64,000 nucleotides of DNA, from contig CM043962.1 in assembly GCA_014529385.2 (NCBI GenBank), positions 39,780,598-39,844,597 of the forward strand. The letters are read 5' to 3'. The notes below the pieces were generated by a model. It worked only from the letters and a program-made list of their open reading frames with translations, searched no databases and was not told the DNA's origin. This DNA is from Adiantum capillus-veneris (lineage: Eukaryota > Streptophyta > Polypodiopsida > Polypodiales > Pteridaceae). The position numbers and the translations under genes are program-made. This document shows positions 23,290 through 35,110 of this stretch, in pieces. How positions within the stretch are numbered: position 1 is the stretch's first letter; every line of letters starts with the position of its first letter.

Positions 23290-24227
23290 TGTTTGGAGGT
23301 GATAACAACATACAAGTGCCCACCTAGCCAAGGCGCTCGTTGGGTCAACCGGCCAAAGTTTTGATGTGGTCACATTATTTTCCGATGTTTAATACATCAA
23401 ACCTTGTAAAAGCCTAATGTCAATCGTCTATGTCAAGTCTAAGTCAAAGATGTAATTTTTCCAATGATGTATGTAAAGGTCCATGAGAAGTTGGCCGCCG
23501 GCCACTTTAGAAAGCCCTAGGTATATAATACACTAAGGTTAGTGGGAAAGGGAGATTATTCTTTTGGAAGATAAGTGACTATTGCGTTACGCATAGAGAG
23601 CTACCTCTTTGCTCCAACTTGTAATCATCGCTTCTGTGGCTACGGTAATCCAAATTCAGTTTTGTCTCTTGCATTGTGTTCCTCTTACTCTGCTCTTTCA
23701 TTCAAGTGTAAGCATGTAAGATTCGGTGAAGGTTTCAAACGCATCCGTTTAGACCTTAAATCGCTGTTTTGAGTGTTTATATGCATATTTTATGTTGTTT
23801 TGACCCTAGGAGAGGCTTTTGGGACCCAAAAACGACCCTTTAGATCATCCGTTTACTGTTTTTGCGTACTGTGGGACGAACGATCGCGATCTTTGTACCT
23901 CTCCAGAATGCTATGGCAGTGATAGGATATGTTCTTGATAGTCCCCTGTAGCTTCCCTTCAAGTTTCGTGCGATTCCAATATGATTTGCATGGTAAACGG
24001 GCGTGATAACTGTAGAGCTGTGTAGAAGGACATAGGCAGATTACTTGGCTTTGGTGCGATTGATTTGCTTGTAGAGTTAGTAGTTGCATCTCTTTGAGTT
24101 CACTTCATTAGGATTGACACCCTAGTGAGTTTCCATGCCTCATCCAAGTCGCTTCCCCTGTATCGATAAATTTATGTTGATGCTTGAGAGCTATGCTATG
24201 GACGTCCATTGCGGCGACCCGCAAACA
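23290..24227 (+). repeat. 3' LTR of the nested Ty3-type element
   Basis: 938 bp, TGTTTG to CAAACA, the near-identical partner of 5088-6030. It retains a 10-bp palindrome GATCGCGATC at 23882-23891, followed by TTTGTACC, about 340 bases from its right end. In the 5' LTR this site has two C-to-T changes (5684-5695). Confidence 0.92.
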
Positions 24228-24398
24228 CCTGTCTATATAGCAACTGATTTAGAGCCTGAGGAATAAGAAATGCTAACACAGCTTCTCAAGAAGTATAAAG
24301 ATGTGTTTGCATGGTCTTACAAAGACCTCAAGGGAGTGGATCCATCAATATGCCAACATACAATTCCTTTAAAATCAAATGCCAATTCAAGCAAACAA
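24228..24398 (+). pseudogene. Reverse transcriptase N-terminal fragment (outer element resumes)
   Basis: The sequence after the LTR reads VYIATDLEPEE, a TAA stop, then LLKKYKDVFAWSYKDLKGV and a few more residues: the stretch just upstream of and entering RT in Ty3-type polyproteins. It continues the block broken at 5087, which shows that the 19.1-kb element lies inside the outer one. RT is then missing: the text jumps at about 24398 to a retropepsin-like domain, so RT, RNase H and integrase have been deleted. Confidence 0.75.
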
Positions 24399-24766
24399 CG
24401 TCCTTACACATAATAATTGCATTCAAAGTTGGTAGCAATCAAGTTGAATTGATGGCCTTGCTTGATTCAGGAGCTCAAGCAAACCTGATTTCTTGCAATT
24501 TTTATAATCAGCTCAAGCTTGAAGCACAGCTACATCCTACTCAACAAGCAATGAAAAGCAGTACATTACATTCATTGAACACGTTGGGCTGGATATTATT
24601 GCATGTACAAATACATCAATATGTTTATCCCCACAAGTTTTATGTGGTTGAGGATGCGTGCACACCACATCCAATGTTGTTGGGACAACCATGGCAGAAA
24701 GAATATAATGTGAAAATAGATTGGAGTTCGAATACGGTCAGAATTCAACAAGCACAAGAGCACTAG
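24396..24766 (+). pseudogene. Second retropepsin-like domain PR2 (outer element)
   Basis: The frame carries ELMALLDSGAQANLISCNFY with D-S-G at 24464-24472. About 90 residues on come HKFYVVEDA and MLLGQPW, the second conserved strand of retropepsins, and then KIDW. It is clearly distinct in sequence from PR1 at 3751 of the same element. Its relative on the minus strand (36577-36869) lies downstream of integrase, which suggests that this domain originally followed integrase and now abuts the RT scrap through a deletion. Confidence 0.7.
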
Positions 24767-24939
24767 GTGATAGCCTTCACTCAAACAACCATGAAGAACC
24801 CAATACTAGTGCCTCAATCACTTGATAAAGAGCAAAAATGATGGCTTCCACGTAATCAGCAAAAGACACTTAACAAGGATAAACAGGACATCGCCCACCC
24901 CATTCAATCAAAAAAGGAGATACCACAGGCGACAAGGAA

Positions 24940-25260
24940 TAAATCAAGGCCAGAAATAAGCAAACAACAGGTATGGGTACGGAAGGATGGAAGTGAACGA
25001 GCCTACAAACCACAAGGCAGTATAGCAGACAACCTCAGCATAACAATGTTAAACAAACACCAAACAGGGTCATCAAACAAATATGGATACCGAAAAAAAT
25101 GCTCAATCGCCAACTACATGAGACGCGTATTTGGATCCCCAAAGCGATGCTATAGGAACTCCCTTCAGTACAAGCAACACAAGCAGATAGACAGCCACTA
25201 AATCCGACATCAACAAACTGATCTTCATGGGTACCGATCAAAAGAACAGCACGAACCACC
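24940..25260 (+). pseudogene. Degenerate Trp-rich tail (outer element)
   Basis: Broken frames contain QVWVRK, KQIWIPKKML, TRIWIPKAML and SSWVPIK, the same W-V/I-P-K motifs as the tail of the nested copy at 21200-21850. This supports a shared PR2-then-Trp-rich layout in both elements. Confidence 0.55.
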
Positions 25261-25675
25261 AAAAACGAGGCCATAAACCTACAAATTCCTCGAAAACAAA
25301 GCTACAAATGGCAATCAAAAGAGAAAAAGATTGGACACGACACTTCTATCCAAGGAGACCACAACGGCCATATCTACAGTAGCGGCAAACCAGGCCACCT
25401 TCGCAAAGAAGATGATCAAACAACGAGCGGCAGAATTACAAATTTTAATTGCAAAGAAAATCTACCAACCAAACAAAGAACAAACAGGAAACCTCGCCGT
25501 CGAATGCCAATAAGCATCTTGCTTATTCTCTCCTCTCGCACCGCATTCAGTTTAACATGCATTGACCGCGTATGCATCAGGTAGGGCCACGTTACAAGGC
25601 CACGCATTAGCACGATTTTTAACCCATGCATTGCACATACCCAAGGCGATAACTTGTCATCCGAAAAGACTCTGA

Positions 25676-27240
25676 TTAGGAGGGGGGGAGGCATTCTCAA
25701 TCCGAACCCGATGACTGAAAAAAGCAGCAAAAAGGGCATGTTTTGACTATTTTTGAGGGGTTTACGTTTGATTATGACATTTTCTGGACTAACCAAAGTA
25801 CATATGCCCTTATACATCATTAATCTACAGATAGATGAGGCCAAATGCAAAATTGAGGCCTATAAGTGTGTGTATATATGTAAAAATAGCCATTTTCCGG
25901 GCAAAATATTGGTAAAACAGAGAAATCCGGCCATAAAAATTACATGTGAGTGTACATAGTGTGTTGGGGTGAATTTTTTGATTTATTTTGATTTTTGGGT
26001 TTTTTGGGTTAATTTTGCTATTTTCCTTTTAAATTTACAAATTATTGGCAGAAAAACTTCAAAAATATAAAAAGCAGGTGAAATGCGATCGTAATGAAAA
26101 ACAAAAAAAATAGGAATGATCAGTGACTATAAGACAACTCAAGGTGCAGTGGGGGTGCAATTATGAGAATGAAGCGGGAAGCGTATTGTGGCCAGATTTT
26201 GATAGAATCGTCAAAATTCTCAGAAACTTTTCGAGTCTAAACCGCGTTTCGCAAAAAGTTAGGAGCACGTGTCAAATTTCATGAAAACTGGTTCTTGGAC
26301 CCCCATTATAAGAGTTTTTCACTCCACTTAGAGCTCATTTCTACTATTCACTTGTGAGAGAGAGCTCCAGCCACTTAGAGCGCACAGGACTCCCAACAGC
26401 CGATACGCCGCACACAGTCATCCAACGACTACCATATATGAGAGGTAGACTCAGCACCTTATGCTCTTCATGTATGTGTGATGTTTTGTCGCCAAAACTA
26501 GCATAGAACTCCAACAGGGTTTGCGGGGTAGAGACCTGTGAGCATAGGTAACCACCTAACGGCTAATCCAATACCAACAAGACTTCAAAGGGGGTTTACC
26601 CTAGCCTATGAGACCAATCTTGGATGCCCAAAGGGGGCAAGAAAGCAACGGAAAAAACCCTAACTTCTTGGGCCCTGCAAGAAGCCACAAAGAGGAAATC
26701 CGGCAAAAGTAACCCAAATCATACCAAAACTCATGTGTAGGAGCTTCTCGATGAGCTCTACAAGGCTACATGGGCCGCATGGCCAAAAGGTGATCCAAAG
26801 TAGGCCTAAGCTTCAGAAGCGGCATCCGAAACAAAAAGCGTCACTTGGCTCTCACAGCCAAGCGAGATGTCCATTTGCTACCAAACTTCGCGAGCGGCTT
26901 ACCAAGGCCTTCAACAACCAAATTCTATGGTGGTAGATCACTACAAATCATCGGGGACATGCAAACGCAATCATGGACGCTTCCAGAGTGACAAATCACC
27001 AAACGAAGCTCAAGTGAAGCCAAAACCAACAAGAATCACATGGCAAGGTTTCCCAAGGGATAATGAAGCTATGCTGGTTCGTCGCGGAAAAGCGCTCCTA
27101 GAGTCAGAAATCACCTCTGAGGCTCCAAAAGCCAAGAAGGGAGTTTCTAACTAACCATTTGATTTTTTAAATTTAAATAAACCACAAAGGGACTTAGGGA
27201 GGTCATATGCACATGTTAGTAGGACTGGTTACAAAAAAAA
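25676..27240 (+). other. Possible 3' end of the outer element and unassigned sequence
   Basis: A purine tract (GATTAGGAGGGGGGGAGG, about 25674-25691) resembles a polypurine tract and probably ends the internal region of the outer element. The sequence after it should be LTR, but I could not match it to another copy or find its end. Between 26300 and 27150 there is a weak frame with no recognised product. No gene can be supported. Confidence 0.35.
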
Positions 27241-28292
27241 ATTCCCAGGAGACGTCCTACGCGTAGGATGTCTAAAGGCCATGTTTGGGCACCCAACTCA
27301 TCATTCAGCCATACACACAGCCTCTACATGTCATTTACATCTTATCCCTCAAGTTTCACCCCATTTGGACAAAAGTTGACCTCTTATGCATCAAATAACA
27401 CAAAGTCAGAGCATAGAGGCAAGAATTGGTCACAGACCTATCAAAAAATGATCCAAATCAAGCGAAACTTGAACCACACACTCTTCATAACATGTCAAAG
27501 CTAACTTTGAGGTCATATCTACAAAATCATGAAAAAAGACATACTACGCGTAGTATGTCTCTAAGATTTAAATGACCTCCAGATGGACTTTTTGATCTTC
27601 AAACATATTTATCACATTCATACAAGCCCACCCACCAAGTTTCCAGCCAAACAAATCAGTTTTTAGCCTCATAGCTCCATAGATGTACATTTCAGAGTCC
27701 CAAACACCAGAAATGGTCTTCCTACCCTCAAAACTTATCCAAATTCAAATCTAAGACCATGGTGATGATCTAAAGGCTATGCCCTATCATACTGACAAAT
27801 TTCATGCAATTCTGAGCAAAAAGACATACTACGCATAGTATGTCTCCAGAGTCATATGAACTTACTGAGCAAAGTTTGACATCATAAATGGGACCATCAT
27901 GCTACAAGAAGCCTACATATCAATTTTCAAGTCATTTGGACAACATTTGCTCATCATTACAGGACATCCTACCCATTTGTATACCAGAATAGTCCAATAT
28001 TTCACTTTTTGGTGTCCAAATCAAAATCCAAGCACATAGTTGTGATGCACAAGTCATGGGCTATCATCATGACAAGTTTCAAGTCATTCTAAGGAAAAAA
28101 TACATCCTACGCGTAGGATGTCTTCAGGCTTAATTTGAAGCACAATTCTTACTGTTTTCATTTGCAGGGCATCCTTAGTCCCTCTTGAGCTCATGTTTCA
28201 ATTTTCAAGTCAATTGGATAGTTAAAACTCAGTTTATCAGCAGCTAATCTGTAAAGAACGCTAACTTTGAACTACTGAGTGCAACAGGATCC
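27241..28292 (+). repeat. Second palindrome-centred leader array (~286-bp period)
   Basis: Four units are centred near 27262, 27548, 27834 and 28112 (spacings 286, 286, 278). Cores: 14-bp TCCTACGCGTAGGA (27255-27268, longer with one mismatch); a 24-bp perfect palindrome at 27537-27560 around TACGCGTA; the same with one central change at 27822-27845; and the perfect 20-bp ACATCCTACGCGTAGGATGT at 28102-28121. The array directly precedes the ORF at 28293, the same layout as the leader of the Ty3-type element at 6050-13677. Confidence 0.85.
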
Positions 28293-29322
28293 ATGGCAGC
28301 CGCTAAGTTGCCAGCAAAGAAGAAAGGAATGACCAACAAAGATTACCTAGATGAAGTGGAGCCATTTGTAATACCAGCAGGAACCATAAAGCCCACTACC
28401 ACTTGGTTACAAAGAAACTTACTGGAAGCAAATGACCTCAGGATATGCCAAGGCCTGTGACCCAGAAGGCAATGCCATAGAGCTTCCAATGATACCGCAG
28501 GAACTCAATGAGTTCACGAGAAAGCCAGAATTAGTGTCTCTCTTGGAAAACCTGGACTTACACAATTTTTTTGAGGCTTTGCCAGCACGAATTGACATTC
28601 AGAGAGCTTGGGAATTCATCACCACAATCAAGGACAATGGCATAGCCAAGGTGACAGATCTACAAGGAAAGAACAAAGTGATCATAATCATGCAAGAGGT
28701 GGTCACAAATGCTTTGAACCTCTCTAATGCAGGAGACAGTGTCAACAAGAGGCGAGAAGAGGTAAAGGTATACAAGGAAATCAAGAAGAACTACACCTTC
28801 GAGGATATTGCAGATCCAATGGTGGCAAACATGTGCCAACTTTACAACCAATATTTCCATATTTGCACAAAGAGGCCTCAAAAGTACATTGTGCCACCTG
28901 TGGCAATTGAAACAACATTCACATGGGCAATGAAGACAAGCAGGCCAGGAGAGATATATTATGCGGCGTACCTACAGTACAACATTGTGAGGATGGGAAC
29001 CCCGAATCCTACATACATTGCACCATGGGAGATGCTCACAAAGGTGACAAAGGTGATATATGAAGCTTTACATGCTAAGGGCCAGTGGCCTCTTCCTCTA
29101 TCACAGAATGACTGGTTGAAGCTGATAGAGGACAAGGAAGAGGAGCAACCTACAGCTCCCAAGGTAACCACCAGACTGAAGAGAAGGCTAGAGACAGTAG
29201 AAGAAGAGTCAACTCAGCCAAAGAAAGGAAAGAAAGCTACTCTTCAAATGCCAGCAAAAGAGACCAAATCCCAGAAGGCTACTCGGCTAGAAAGGTTGAT
29301 GGAAAGTTTCAGAGCCCAATGA
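28293..29322 (+). pseudogene. Gag-like first ORF of a pol-less LTR element
   Basis: The likely start is ATG 28293 (MAAAKLPAKKKGMTNKDYLD). The frame shifts near 28430 into a long frame, 28432-29322, which holds no stop for 296 codons: LPARIDIQRAWEFITTIKDN, then TFTWAMKTSRPGEIYYAAYL and a Lys-rich C-terminus (RLKRRLETVEEE). No zinc knuckle, protease or polymerase motif is present. Its place right after the palindrome leader makes a structural (gag-like) role likely, but I do not recognise the family. The frame ends a few bases before the solo LTR. Confidence 0.5.
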
Positions 29323-29329
29323 ATGCTAA

Positions 29330-30921
29330 TGTAACATTTAATGGCCTAAAAACTTGTGTGTAGCACAAATTAGCATGAACATAGTGGGCATTTCATTAGA
29401 ATAGATTCCTAATGAGAATTACAAGAGTGCTTGGGTGGAGAGAGCAACAAAAAGCATAACACCTAGTTGATAGCATGAACAATACTTTCAAAAGAGAGAG
29501 AAATTAAGCTATTGACAACAGTTGAGGACCGGATTTTCATGGAGCCGGTCCCCCCTCCAAAAGGCTTTGTATTATGGTTTCTCCCATCAAGAGAGACATT
29601 GTACAATACAATTCTTTGTGTTCCTTCAAGACTAGCTAGTGCAATTAAGATGAAAGCTTCATGCACTAAGAAAAACACTTAGCAAACACAACATCAATTA
29701 TCCCCGGTCTCAGACCCAAGACCTCACACACCTTCGAAGATGGTGAGAGCTAGCAGGGTATGAGAGTAGATTGAGAGGAAGAAGGAGTATCTTACGAGAA
29801 AGATGTACATCTCCTCACATATCACTCATATTAGCATAGCTTAGCTTAGTAATTAGCATGGTAGAGGAGATGAGCATGCATTGAAGCTTGGCTCTTGGTT
29901 GGATTTTCATCCACATGCCAAGAGTGTGTCGATGTAGGCTTCTATCTCACAAGCTTGGAGTAGGTGATGAGCTCTCCATTAAAGCTTGGGAAGAGATAGT
30001 CTTCTTTACTTCTCACATAGAATATGTGAGAGTGTGTGTGTGATAATGCCTTGCAAAAATCAGCCCCATCTCTCTCTTGGGCGAGCCCTCTTGCTAATTG
30101 CTCTTGCTATCCTCCCATTGGATCTCCCCAGAGGTAGCCAATGACTATTAAGCAGCATAAGTGATAGCCTTCTGACATGTGTCCCCCTTTCCCCTTTTGT
30201 GAGAGCTTTAGGTAATTTAATAATTCAACTAAACTCTCATTAGACCCCTTTGCCTCCTGCCCAATAGGTATCAGGCAAGCCATTGGGTTGTTGAATGCTC
30301 ATTGGACCCCTTGGCAGACTGTCCAATAGTCTTCTAGAGGACTTAATTCTCATTGGTTCTTTTATTAAGTGTTTTTAAATTAATTAAACTAGATTTACTC
30401 TAGCCTAATTCTCATTGGTCCACCTCCAAGGCCATCCAATAGGAATTGGGTACACCTTGTGGGCATCTGGCCTAGGGAGCTGACATGTGTCCCTCATTCC
30501 CTTTGTGTAAAGGGAGCTTGTGTGTGTGTGTGTGTGTGTGTGGCTTTGTCTCTCATCCCCTACATGCTAGGCTCGCCCCCTCCTATGTAGGGATGTGCAA
30601 AGACTTTTTTGGACACACACAAAGCATCCAATTCCCTTAAGGTTGACCTTTGGACACAACCTTTGAATTTTGGAACCTTAGGATTTTGGAAGTGTTAATG
30701 GGCTGAACCTTAGGGTCTTTTTAGCCCATTTTTGCACATGGCTCTTTTGCAGATGGCCCCCCCTTTGGATCCCTATTTTCCCTCCTTTGGATCCCTACTG
30801 TGGCCGGTGTGCTAGCTTAACCAATATTCTAGCTTTTTCTCCCCTGGCACTTCCCCATATTAAATGATCAGTTTAACATGAGAAAATCATTTAGGAGAAT
30901 TAGATGTTGATTATTATGATA
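29330..30921 (-). mobile_element. Solo LTR, 1.59 kb, with target duplication
   Basis: Bounded on the minus strand by TGT..ATAA (mutated TGTCATAA) and the end of the family, and flanked by the 5-bp duplication GCTAA (29325-29329 and 30922-30926). It is the same family as the LTRs at 48453, 49890 and 56217 (shared AAACTGATCATTTAATATGGG and GGGATCCAAAGGAG stretches). It contains a TG microsatellite at 30521-30541. No internal sequence remains, so it formed by LTR-LTR recombination after insertion between the two ORFs of the surrounding element. Confidence 0.88.
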
Positions 30922-30967
30922 GCTAAAAGGAGATCTAAATGAATTATGGAAGCCCTCACTTGAGGCA

Positions 30968-33342
30968 ATGTCTGGATCTTCTCGAAGGACAAATAGGGAT
31001 CGCTTCAAAGACTACATAAAGAATTTTGAGATCCTAGATGTGGAGGCTGAGAACATTCTAGTCATACCTTTTACTGATGAAGAGGTTGATGATGTGAGGT
31101 GGCAGCTGCTAGAAGAGCAGGAAGGGGAAGAAAGAGAGAGGAAAACAAAAGCTGACCGAGATTTCAAAAAGAAAGCCATCAACCCCACCATCAAGCCGCG
31201 AGTCAAGTCCTCCACCATCATCACCTCCTCCTAGTCCTCCTCAACCTCAACAAACTGAGGAGTTGAACAAATTTGATGGGCAACAAGACTCCAAGGAAGA
31301 GGATAACAAAGAGAAAGAGCAGAAGTCAGAAATTGAACCAAAGGTTGAGAAGCAAGATCCTGAGGCAAAAAATTATGGAATATTTATGGATCTGCTAGCT
31401 GCTAGATATACCCGAGAGGAGGCAGCTCAGACAGTATTTCAATTATCAACACCTAAACCAGAAAAATCCACATTGAACCCTATTTTGGTGGAGCTAAAGG
31501 AGACTGCCACAGATACCATGGATTTGCAACCCCAAGCGGAAGACTGGGAAGAAGTTATACAAAGACTGCAAGGATTGAGAGCCAGATCAATGGCCAAGAA
31601 AATGGAGTATGAAGGGCTGAGATCGAATGAATAAAAGGTGAAACTTGAAGTGCAAACACTTCAGAAGTAAAACCACGAGCAGATGCATGGCCACGCACAG
31701 ATGCAAGCTAGATTAGAAGCAGCACTACAGAAATGTCAAGAGCTAGAAAAGCAAAGCTGGGAAAGCAATCAGAAGCTGCTAAACTCTGAAGAGGAATACC
31801 AGAAAGTCAGCAATGCTCTTTCTGAAGCCGAGAAGGAAAGGGATGAGCTAACCCTACAGTTGGCGAAAGAGTCAAAGCATGTGGAGAGCTTGAAAGAGGC
31901 TAAGGACAAGGCTGAAATATTATATGAAGAGGCCAAGATGAGGTAATTGAACTCAAGGATCAAATCAAAGTAAAAGAGCAAACAATTCAGAGGTTGAGAT
32001 CGTCTCCGGGAAGAGCAAGAGCTGCAGCTGCAACTAGTACGAGCCAAGAAAGAGATGCATTTGAAGAACAAATGATAGAACTTCAAAAAGATCTGACGCT
32101 TGAAAAGAAGCAGAGAGTGATGATGGCAGAAGGATCAATGGTGATACAAAGCAGATTGGAAGATGAGAACAAATCACTAAAAGCAGAATTGATGAAGCTT
32201 CAGAAAAGATTAGAAGATAATTCACAGACACTGCAGACAGAGAATGCTAAGATAAAACAGAAGCTAGAAGACGTGGATAGAGTCGCAGAACTCAATGACC
32301 TATTAGTATCCATGATAGAGCAAGCTCAGATAGAAAAAGACAATTTATAGAAGCAGTTGGATGAACTTCAAGGCCAAACAAGTGAAGAATGGCAACAAAG
32401 TCATCGGCTGGCTACTATGGAAAGAATTGATATAGAGAATGTGTCAAAGCCAGTGGACACAACAATACAAGAGAAGAAGACAATCTACACAAAGCCATAG
32501 AAGCGGCCATAAAAGACACTGCAAAAGAAGCAATGCAGTGGGAGCAGAGGATATTAAAGTCGATGATGACCATTCAAAAATTAGATGCAAATATTGTTCG
32601 ACGTGAATGGCTACAACCCTCTCTCCCCTATCCTCTTCTCAAATATGAGGCTGCTACAATCAACAAGAGGATCAAAGAGGAGCCCACAGTGCCACTGTAC
32701 AATGAAGATGTCACCAAACCAGAAGGGGTTAAACTCATTGTAGACTCTCAACCAAGATGGAGAAAGGCGTGGCTCACTAAATACCCTCAGTATTTAGTAC
32801 ATTTGGTAGAGGCACCTAAAATGATCAGAGACAACCTCAGCTTTTGCCCTCTACCAAGGATGCGGACAAGGAAGGAGCATGAATTGCTGAAGAGAAGCCA
32901 CCCCACGTGGCTCAACTACCCAAGGCTGCCAGGCTTGAAGGCAGGCGAGAGAATGAGTGAGCAATACATGGTGAAAACCCTAACAGGTGCCATTAAATTG
33001 TTCACTGGCTTTCCTGACCTCTCTTGCATTATGCTCAGAAAGATATGTAAAACCCTTCTGGCAGTCTTTGAAGTCTTTAAACCTGGACAAGCCACAGACA
33101 GCATATTCTTCTTCCAAGATACTTATAGATGTGCTTATGAATTGCCTGCCCAACCTTCCCATGAGGTGATACATGCCCTCTACCAAAGAATAATGTTCTT
33201 TCCCTCATACCATCTCCAGGCCTTTGAAGAAGCCTTCTACACCGGCTTCTTCACCATCGATACAGATATATTTGGCCCTACATTACTAGCCCAGCATGCA
33301 CGGTATGAGTCTATTTTGAAGATGCGCGAAAGCCTCCACTGA
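30968..33342 (+). pseudogene. Long coiled-coil protein of a pol-less LTR element, broken
   Basis: Five open pieces (30968-31234, 31263-31634, 31683-31946, 31994-32350, 32533-33342) in different phases follow one another and look like a single ~780-residue protein. The N-terminus is acidic (LLEEQEGEERERKTK). The middle is a long heptad-like coiled coil (LEKQSWESNQKLLNSEEE, LSEAEKERDELTLQLAKE, LKAELMKLQKRLEDNSQ). The C-terminus is a 270-residue globular region (WLQPSLPYPLLKYEA, SIFFFQDTYRCAYELP, FTIDTDIFGPTLLAQHARYE) that matches no family I know. A polypurine tract and an LTR start follow within 60 bases, so it is the last ORF of the element. Confidence 0.55.
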
Positions 33343-33382
33343 AGCAATAGATCTACTGTAATGTCGGGGACGACATGAACTA

Positions 33383-33394
33383 GGAGAGGGGGAG
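33383..33394 (+). other. Polypurine tract of the coiled-coil element
   Basis: GGAGAGGGGGAG directly before TGTTAGCAG. The upstream GGGACGACATGAACTAGG nearly repeats the context of the tract at 23278, linking this element to the nested Ty3-type element and supporting cross-mobilisation. Confidence 0.75.
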
Positions 33395-34439
33395 TGTTAG
33401 CAGAAGACTGGCGGCTACACTCAACTGAAGACTGGCGGAATACGAAAAGAAAGAAATCCTATGTAGTCATTCTCTGATTAAGAAAACCTGTAATTTCATT
33501 TGTAAATACTTGGGGCTTACAAAAGTTTCCAATTTTGTATATTATTTTTGCCATTAGACTGAGTAGGATTTGACTTTGGAACAGGAGATATTGTATTTGG
33601 AAGGTATTGATACCAAATATTGACCTTAATGAAAGAACCCTTTTTTGTTGATTGGATGAAGTGTCTGTGAGAAGCGTATTCTGTGTACGAGAGAGAGTGA
33701 GAGTTTATCTTGACGCTACGCGCACACTGGTGGTCAGAATTGAGTGTGGAGAAGTGCAGCATGTTGCCCCCAAAGAGAGCTACGCGCCAACACCTACATT
33801 ACGGGTGTACGGCTCGGCTTCGCAAGATTGAACCGCAAGCTATTTCTAGTGATTCAGGGTCGTGCCACTCCGCTCCTATGACAAGAAATGAGTAAAGGAA
33901 AGCCAATCAGGTTTATTTGAAGCTTACAGGATTAACCAGCAGTTACAAGGGCTTGCTAACAAGCCAGTTTTTAAGCTGAAAGTGTGCCAGATGCGGCTCT
34001 AAGGGTCAGAAGATGTCTTGGTAATGCTAAACAATGAGTATTCTTGAAGTGGTCATAGCTGGGGTTTTATAAATTCAAGCTGAAGTACTCAAAAATCTCT
34101 ACATGCCTGTCTTTACAGCTCGTCAATCGGAGCTACGGGTAAGAAGTTATGACAGTTTAAGTTGCATCATTAGCAGATATGTACCGGATTGGGCAAGTGC
34201 AGCTGAGGGAGAAAAAATGAAATGAATGCATCGGGCTGAAGTGCTCACTTTGTGGAGCACGTCGGTCTTTTCAGATCAGTGATCGGAGTTCCGGTTACCA
34301 AGATATTGGCCGGTAAATATTCACCGGGGGCCGGTTCCGTACCACTCCGGTTCACTCGGCCAACGAGCTGCAGCTAGGATTTTGGAATGCATGGAGCAGT
34401 AATTGGTTTGAGGAGTATCACATTCGGAATGTTGATACA

Positions 34440-34800
34440 GGCATCGAAGTTCAAGAAGATAATGTCGTGTTTGGCAGTGCTTTGCTAGCTATGTATGCCA
34501 AATTTTGCAGAGCTTCGTGTCTGGAATGTCATCTTTTGGAATGCAATAATTGTAGGCGATGCCTTGGTCAGTATGTGTACAAAAATAATGCGGGAATTAA
34601 AATTATTAATAATGTTATCATGCTTGGCATTGCCTTGGCCGAATGTATACAACACTGCATGGCCGGTAAGTGTGTCCAAATGCCGCCAATGAAGGAAGCT
34701 TGGCCGGGGGAGAAATGTTGTGCTTGACAATGCCTTTGCGATATGTATGCCAAATGTGGTGCCCTTACCAATGCTGTGGCCGCCCAATGGATAATACCTA
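34440..34800 (+). pseudogene. Pentatricopeptide-repeat (PPR) gene fragments
   Basis: Translations in shifting frames give VVFGSALLAMYAKF (about 34467-34508) and MYAKCGALTNAVAAQW (about 34745-34792). These match the consensus of plant PPR repeats (VGSALIDMYAKCG). PPR proteins bind organellar RNA. Only scraps remain, with several frameshifts, inside an LTR-like block, so this is a captured or inserted fragment and not a gene. Confidence 0.45.
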
Positions 34801-35110
34801 ATGTGGTGTCCTTATGAAGGAAACCAGCCGCCCAAAGGCCAAGGGCCATAAACCCAAAGGGCCACCCGTTTACCAAAAAAAAAAAATCATTTTAATTGAG
34901 TGTGAATCCAAGCAAAGAAAAAGGGGCATGGCGTGCAACACAGATCGCAGGCAGCGCAGGTAGAAGAGATAAGCTTGCACCGAGCTGTGTGGTGCTCGGA
35001 TGAGGACGCCAAAGAAGCGGGATAGGATCAGAGGACCAGCGCGATGGGTTTCGGCACCATTGGGGCATGATTCCGTGCTGCTCAAAATTCAGCCTGCCAC
35101 GTCATTAAGC

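Noticed and set aside
26733-27154. Overlapping frames upstream of the second palindrome array
   Set aside because: Short, low-complexity, no domain, and not matched by another copy in the window.
34872-34885. A-run after the PPR scraps as proof of a processed pseudogene
   Set aside because: The run is short, no target duplication flanks it and the PPR pieces are not continuous, so retroposition cannot be claimed.
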